A DNA stretch of 8,287 nucleotides from Oxalobacteraceae bacterium (GTDB lineage Bacteria; Pseudomonadota; Gammaproteobacteria; Burkholderiales; Burkholderiaceae_D), in the NCBI GenBank assembly GCA_003132085.1, contig PKWO01000519.1, positions 470 to 8,756 on the forward strand, in the 5' to 3' direction. The notes below the pieces were generated by a model. It made no database searches and was not told the DNA's origin. It worked only from the letters and a program-made list of their open reading frames with translations. Shown in pieces: positions 6,391 to 8,287 of the stretch (its first letter is position 1; every line of letters starts with the position of its first letter). The translations under genes and the position numbers were made by a program.

Positions 6391-6798
6391 ATGATGCAAT
6401 CTAAACAAGTTTTAACGCTCGACGATCTCAAAAAAATTGCGGCCGCTGCGGAAGCGGAAGCGAAGGCGAACAATTGGGCAGTGACGATTTCGATCGTTGA
6501 CGATGGCGGACATTTGCTTTGGTTGCAACGATTGGACGGGGCGGCGCCGATTTCCGCCAAGATTGCTCCCGCCAAAGCCAAGACAGCTGCGCTTGGGCGT
6601 CGCGAATCGAAAATTTATGAAGATATGATCAACAACGGCCGCTTTTCTTTCATTACGGCGCCGGATATGGACGGCATGCTCGAAGGCGGCGTTCCTATTA
6701 TCGTCGATGGGCAGTGCGTTGGTGCGGTGGGTATCTCGGGCGTCAAATCCGCTGAAGATGTGCAGATCGCCAAGGCTGGGATTGCCGCGCTACACTAA
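6391..6798 (+). CDS. GlcG/HbpS-family (haem-degrading-like) small protein
   Basis: This is a 135-residue protein of the family named for GlcG and the haem-binding protein HbpS (Pfam Haem_degrading type). Family hallmarks are visible in order: an N-terminal helix-rich segment, the strand and turn SIVDDGGHLLWLQRLDGA (34-51), the helix SAKIAPAKAKTAA (55-67), and the C-terminal GGVPIIVDGQCVGAVGISG (99-117). There is no signal peptide or membrane segment, so it should be cytoplasmic. AAGGA (6383-6387) precedes two adjacent ATG codons. The second, at 6394, has the better spacing of 6 bases, so the true start may be one codon later. Members bind haem or small molecules in some bacteria, but a precise role cannot be given here. 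No glycolate or haem genes lie nearby, and it appears to be transcribed alone. Confidence 0.85.
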   Translation: MMQSKQVLTLDDLKKIAAAAEAEAKANNWAVTISIVDDGGHLLWLQRLDGAAPISAKIAPAKAKTAALGRRESKIYEDMINNGRFSFITAPDMDGMLEGGVPIIVDGQCVGAVGISGVKSAEDVQIAKAGIAALH

Positions 6799-6872
6799 TT
6801 TAACCGTTAGTATCCGGAAGTTGATCCGAAGGAGTGGTGTTCAGTACCGTTTGATCTAATCAGACAGTCGTG

Positions 6873-6902
6873 TTGCTGCGGAGGGTAGTTTTGCGCTATA
6901 AT
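6873..6902 (+). promoter_or_regulatory. Candidate sigma-70 promoter of carAB
   Basis: A perfect -10 TATAAT (6897-6902) is preceded after 18 bases by TTGCTG (6873-6878), a poor -35 with three of six matches. Transcription would start near 6909, leaving a leader of about 150 bases before the carA start. It is the best promoter-like sequence in the 259-base gap between the GlcG/HbpS gene and carA. Confidence 0.55.
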
Positions 6903-6938
6903 TGATTGGTTTAGCCAATTTTACTCCGCCGTAGCGCA
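6892..6938. promoter_or_regulatory. Nested inverted repeats around the carA -10 and start site
   Basis: Outer arms TGCGCTA (6892-6898) and TAGCGCA (6932-6938) are perfect 7-bp reverse complements. Inside them ATTGGT (6905-6910) and GCCAAT (6914-6919) pair with one G-T mismatch around TTA. The outer left arm overlaps TATAAT and the inner dyad covers the likely transcription start, a natural place for an operator. It does not resemble an ArgR box that I know. A regulatory role is inference. Confidence 0.35.
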
Positions 6939-7045
6939 TACCACCTTCCATATCGTCCCATAAAGACCATCGCCATGCCCAAAGTGCACGCTGCGCGGGT
7001 TTAGTAACGGTCGCTTTGGCACGGTGCCGCGGCGGTAACAACATC

Positions 7046-7050
7046 AGGAG
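7046..7050 (+). promoter_or_regulatory. Ribosome binding site that sets the carA start at TTG
   Basis: AGGAG lies 7 bases before the TTG at 7058, which is in frame with carA. No ATG or GTG occurs in the frame near this position, and an upstream in-frame TTG at 7016 has no ribosome site. This is the main evidence for the unusual start codon. Confidence 0.75.
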
Positions 7051-7057
7051 TTACCCC

Positions 7058-8227
7058 TTGCCGCCATTTCTTTCTGGCCATACCGTTCCAGCCATTCTAG
7101 CGCTAGCAGACGGGTCCGTTTTTCAAGGTTTTTCGATTGGCGCACTTGGTCATACGACCGGCGAAGTGGTGTTCAACACCGCGATGACCGGTTATCAGGA
7201 AATTCTGACCGATCCCAGTTACAGCCATCAAATTGTTACGCTGACTTATCCGCATATCGGCAATACCGGCGTCAATCGTGAAGATGTCGAGTCTGCCAAA
7301 GTCCATGCCGCTGGCTTGATCATCAAGGATTTGTCCTTGATGGTGTCCAACTTTCGTTCCACCGAAACGCTGGCGGATTACCTCCAGACCGAAAATATAG
7401 TTGCCATTGCCGGAATCGATACCCGTAAATTGACCCGTATCCTGCGTGAAAAGGGGGCGCAAAGCGGCGCGATCGTGGCCGGCGCGGATTGTTCGGCAGA
7501 ATACGCACACCGCCTGGCGCGCGCTTTTCCAGGTCTGGCTGGGATGGATCTTGCCAAAATTGTGTCAACCAAGGAAATGTACCGCTGGACTGAAACCGAA
7601 TGGAAATTGGGGCAGGGCTATGGTCAGCAGGCCAGCGCGAAATTCCATGTGGTCGCTTTTGACTTTGGCGTCAAATACAATATCTTGCGCATGCTGGCCG
7701 AGCGCGGTTGCAAGGTAACCGTGTTGCCGGCGCAGTCGTCTGCGGCCGATGCGCTGGCATTGAATCCCGATGGTATCTTCCTGTCGAATGGGCCAGGCGA
7801 CCCCGAGCCCTGCGACTACGCGATTGCCGCCACTAAAGAATTGATTGAGCGCGGCATCCCGACTTTCGGCATTTGTCTCGGGCACCAGATCATGGCGCTG
7901 GCTTCCGGCGCGAAGACGCTGAAGATGAAGTTCGGTCATCACGGTGCGAATCATCCGGTGCAGGACCTCGATACCAAACAAGTGTTGATTACGTCCCAAA
8001 ATCACGGCTTTGCGGTGGATGCCGCAACCTTGCCGGCCAATTGCCGGGTCACGCACGTCTCCTTGTTCGACGGTTCGCTGCAAGGTTTTGCCCGTACCGA
8101 CAAGCCCGCGTTTTGCTTCCAAGGACATCCGGAAGCATCACCCGGCCCGCACGACATCGCCCCCCTGTTTGATCGCTTTATTAGCCTGATGAATCGGGCG
8201 ATGATGGAGAACCAGAAAAATGCCTAA
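7058..8227 (+). CDS. carA: Carbamoyl-phosphate synthase small (glutaminase) subunit CarA
   Basis: CarA releases ammonia from glutamine and passes it through a tunnel to CarB, which makes carbamoyl phosphate for arginine and pyrimidine synthesis in the cytoplasm. From the TTG start the protein has 389 residues, close to the 382 of E. coli CarA. The N-terminal domain carries GEVVFNTAMTGYQEILTDPS, a family hallmark. The class I amidotransferase domain has SNGPGDP (243-249), the nucleophile C273 in GICLGHQ, and the H357 and E359 pair in GHPEASPG, so the catalytic triad is complete. The start is chosen from the AGGAG site at 7046-7050; the protein would then begin MPPFLSGHTVPAILALADG. The stop lies inside carB (8-base overlap), so the two are co-translated. 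A promoter and dyads lie upstream. Confidence 0.95.
   Translation: MPPFLSGHTVPAILALADGSVFQGFSIGALGHTTGEVVFNTAMTGYQEILTDPSYSHQIVTLTYPHIGNTGVNREDVESAKVHAAGLIIKDLSLMVSNFRSTETLADYLQTENIVAIAGIDTRKLTRILREKGAQSGAIVAGADCSAEYAHRLARAFPGLAGMDLAKIVSTKEMYRWTETEWKLGQGYGQQASAKFHVVAFDFGVKYNILRMLAERGCKVTVLPAQSSAADALALNPDGIFLSNGPGDPEPCDYAIAATKELIERGIPTFGICLGHQIMALASGAKTLKMKFGHHGANHPVQDLDTKQVLITSQNHGFAVDAATLPANCRVTHVSLFDGSLQGFARTDKPAFCFQGHPEASPGPHDIAPLFDRFISLMNRAMMENQKNA
7321..7342 (+). repeat. 9-bp inverted repeat inside carA
   Basis: CATCAAGGA (7321-7329) and TCCTTGATG (7334-7342) are exact reverse complements around TTTG, and would form a 9-bp hairpin with a 4-base loop in the mRNA. The peptide encoded here (IKDLSLM) is well conserved in CarA, so coding constraint may explain part of it. 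Confidence 0.5.
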
Positions 8228-8287
8228 GCGTACCGACCTAAAAAGTATCCTGATCATCGGCGCCGGCCCGATCGTCATCGGCCAGGC
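8220..8287 (+). CDS. carB: Carbamoyl-phosphate synthase large subunit CarB, 5' end only
   Basis: This is the synthetase subunit that uses ammonia from CarA, bicarbonate and two ATP to make carbamoyl phosphate. Only the first 22 codons are in the window. They read MPKRTDLKSILIIGAGPIVIGQ, nearly identical to the start of E. coli CarB, including the GAGPIVIGQ phosphate-binding loop. The ATG overlaps the last codons of carA by 8 bases, and GGAG (8206-8209) is 10 bases upstream. The full protein is normally about 1,070 residues and continues past the right edge. Confidence 0.95.
   Translation, partial: MPKRTDLKSILIIGAGPIVIGQ

Noticed and set aside
6799..6860. Terminator after the GlcG/HbpS gene
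   Set aside because: Only a 5-bp stem (ACTAA with TTAGT) is found, with no T-run, so no terminator can be supported.
6975..7004. Nine-codon ORF (MPKVHAARV) in the carA leader as an attenuation peptide
   Set aside because: It has no good ribosome site, only one arginine codon, and no competing terminator hairpin with a T-run after it.

Overview
The window looks like ordinary chromosome from a betaproteobacterium. The base composition is moderately GC-rich, by eye a little above 50%. The PhoU, PhoB, PhoR and CarA sequences are of proteobacterial type, and several -10-like boxes have the short form seen upstream of genes in this class. An Oxalobacteraceae relative such as Herminiimonas or Undibacterium is my best guess, but this is an impression from protein style and not a search result. 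I see no insertion sequence, phage gene, CRISPR array, tRNA or rRNA. No stretch longer than 300 bases lacks a gene.

Left part (1-3255), all on the plus strand, is the phosphate-starvation module: the 3' end of pstB (ATPase of the high-affinity phosphate transporter), then phoU, phoB and phoR. PhoU relays the state of the Pst transporter to the sensor kinase PhoR, and PhoR phosphorylates the DNA-binding regulator PhoB. phoU and phoB are 5 bases apart. phoB and phoR are 42 bases apart, and that gap holds a 13-codon mini-ORF whose stop overlaps the phoR start. A perfect 14-bp inverted repeat around a single central base lies inside phoB.

Middle part (3256-6282) holds three cell-envelope or signalling genes. 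A patatin-like phospholipase with a lipoprotein signal (plus strand) converges on an exported NlpC/P60 cysteine peptidase (minus strand), with a candidate terminator between and overlapping them. The peptidase is divergent from a response regulator (plus strand) whose output domain is a GGDEF fold with a ruined active site but an intact c-di-GMP I-site motif. The two divergent genes appear to share one short promoter region with overlapping -35 boxes.

Right part (6283-8287, plus strand) has a single small GlcG/HbpS-family gene. A TATAAT promoter follows, with a long leader, and then carA, which probably starts at a TTG codon. carB overlaps the end of carA by 8 bases and is cut by the window edge. 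CarA and CarB form carbamoyl-phosphate synthetase, which feeds arginine and pyrimidine synthesis.

No wholly new system is evident. The items most worth a second look are the perfect palindrome inside phoB, the degenerate GGDEF response regulator with its retained I-site, and the dyad-rich carA promoter and leader.
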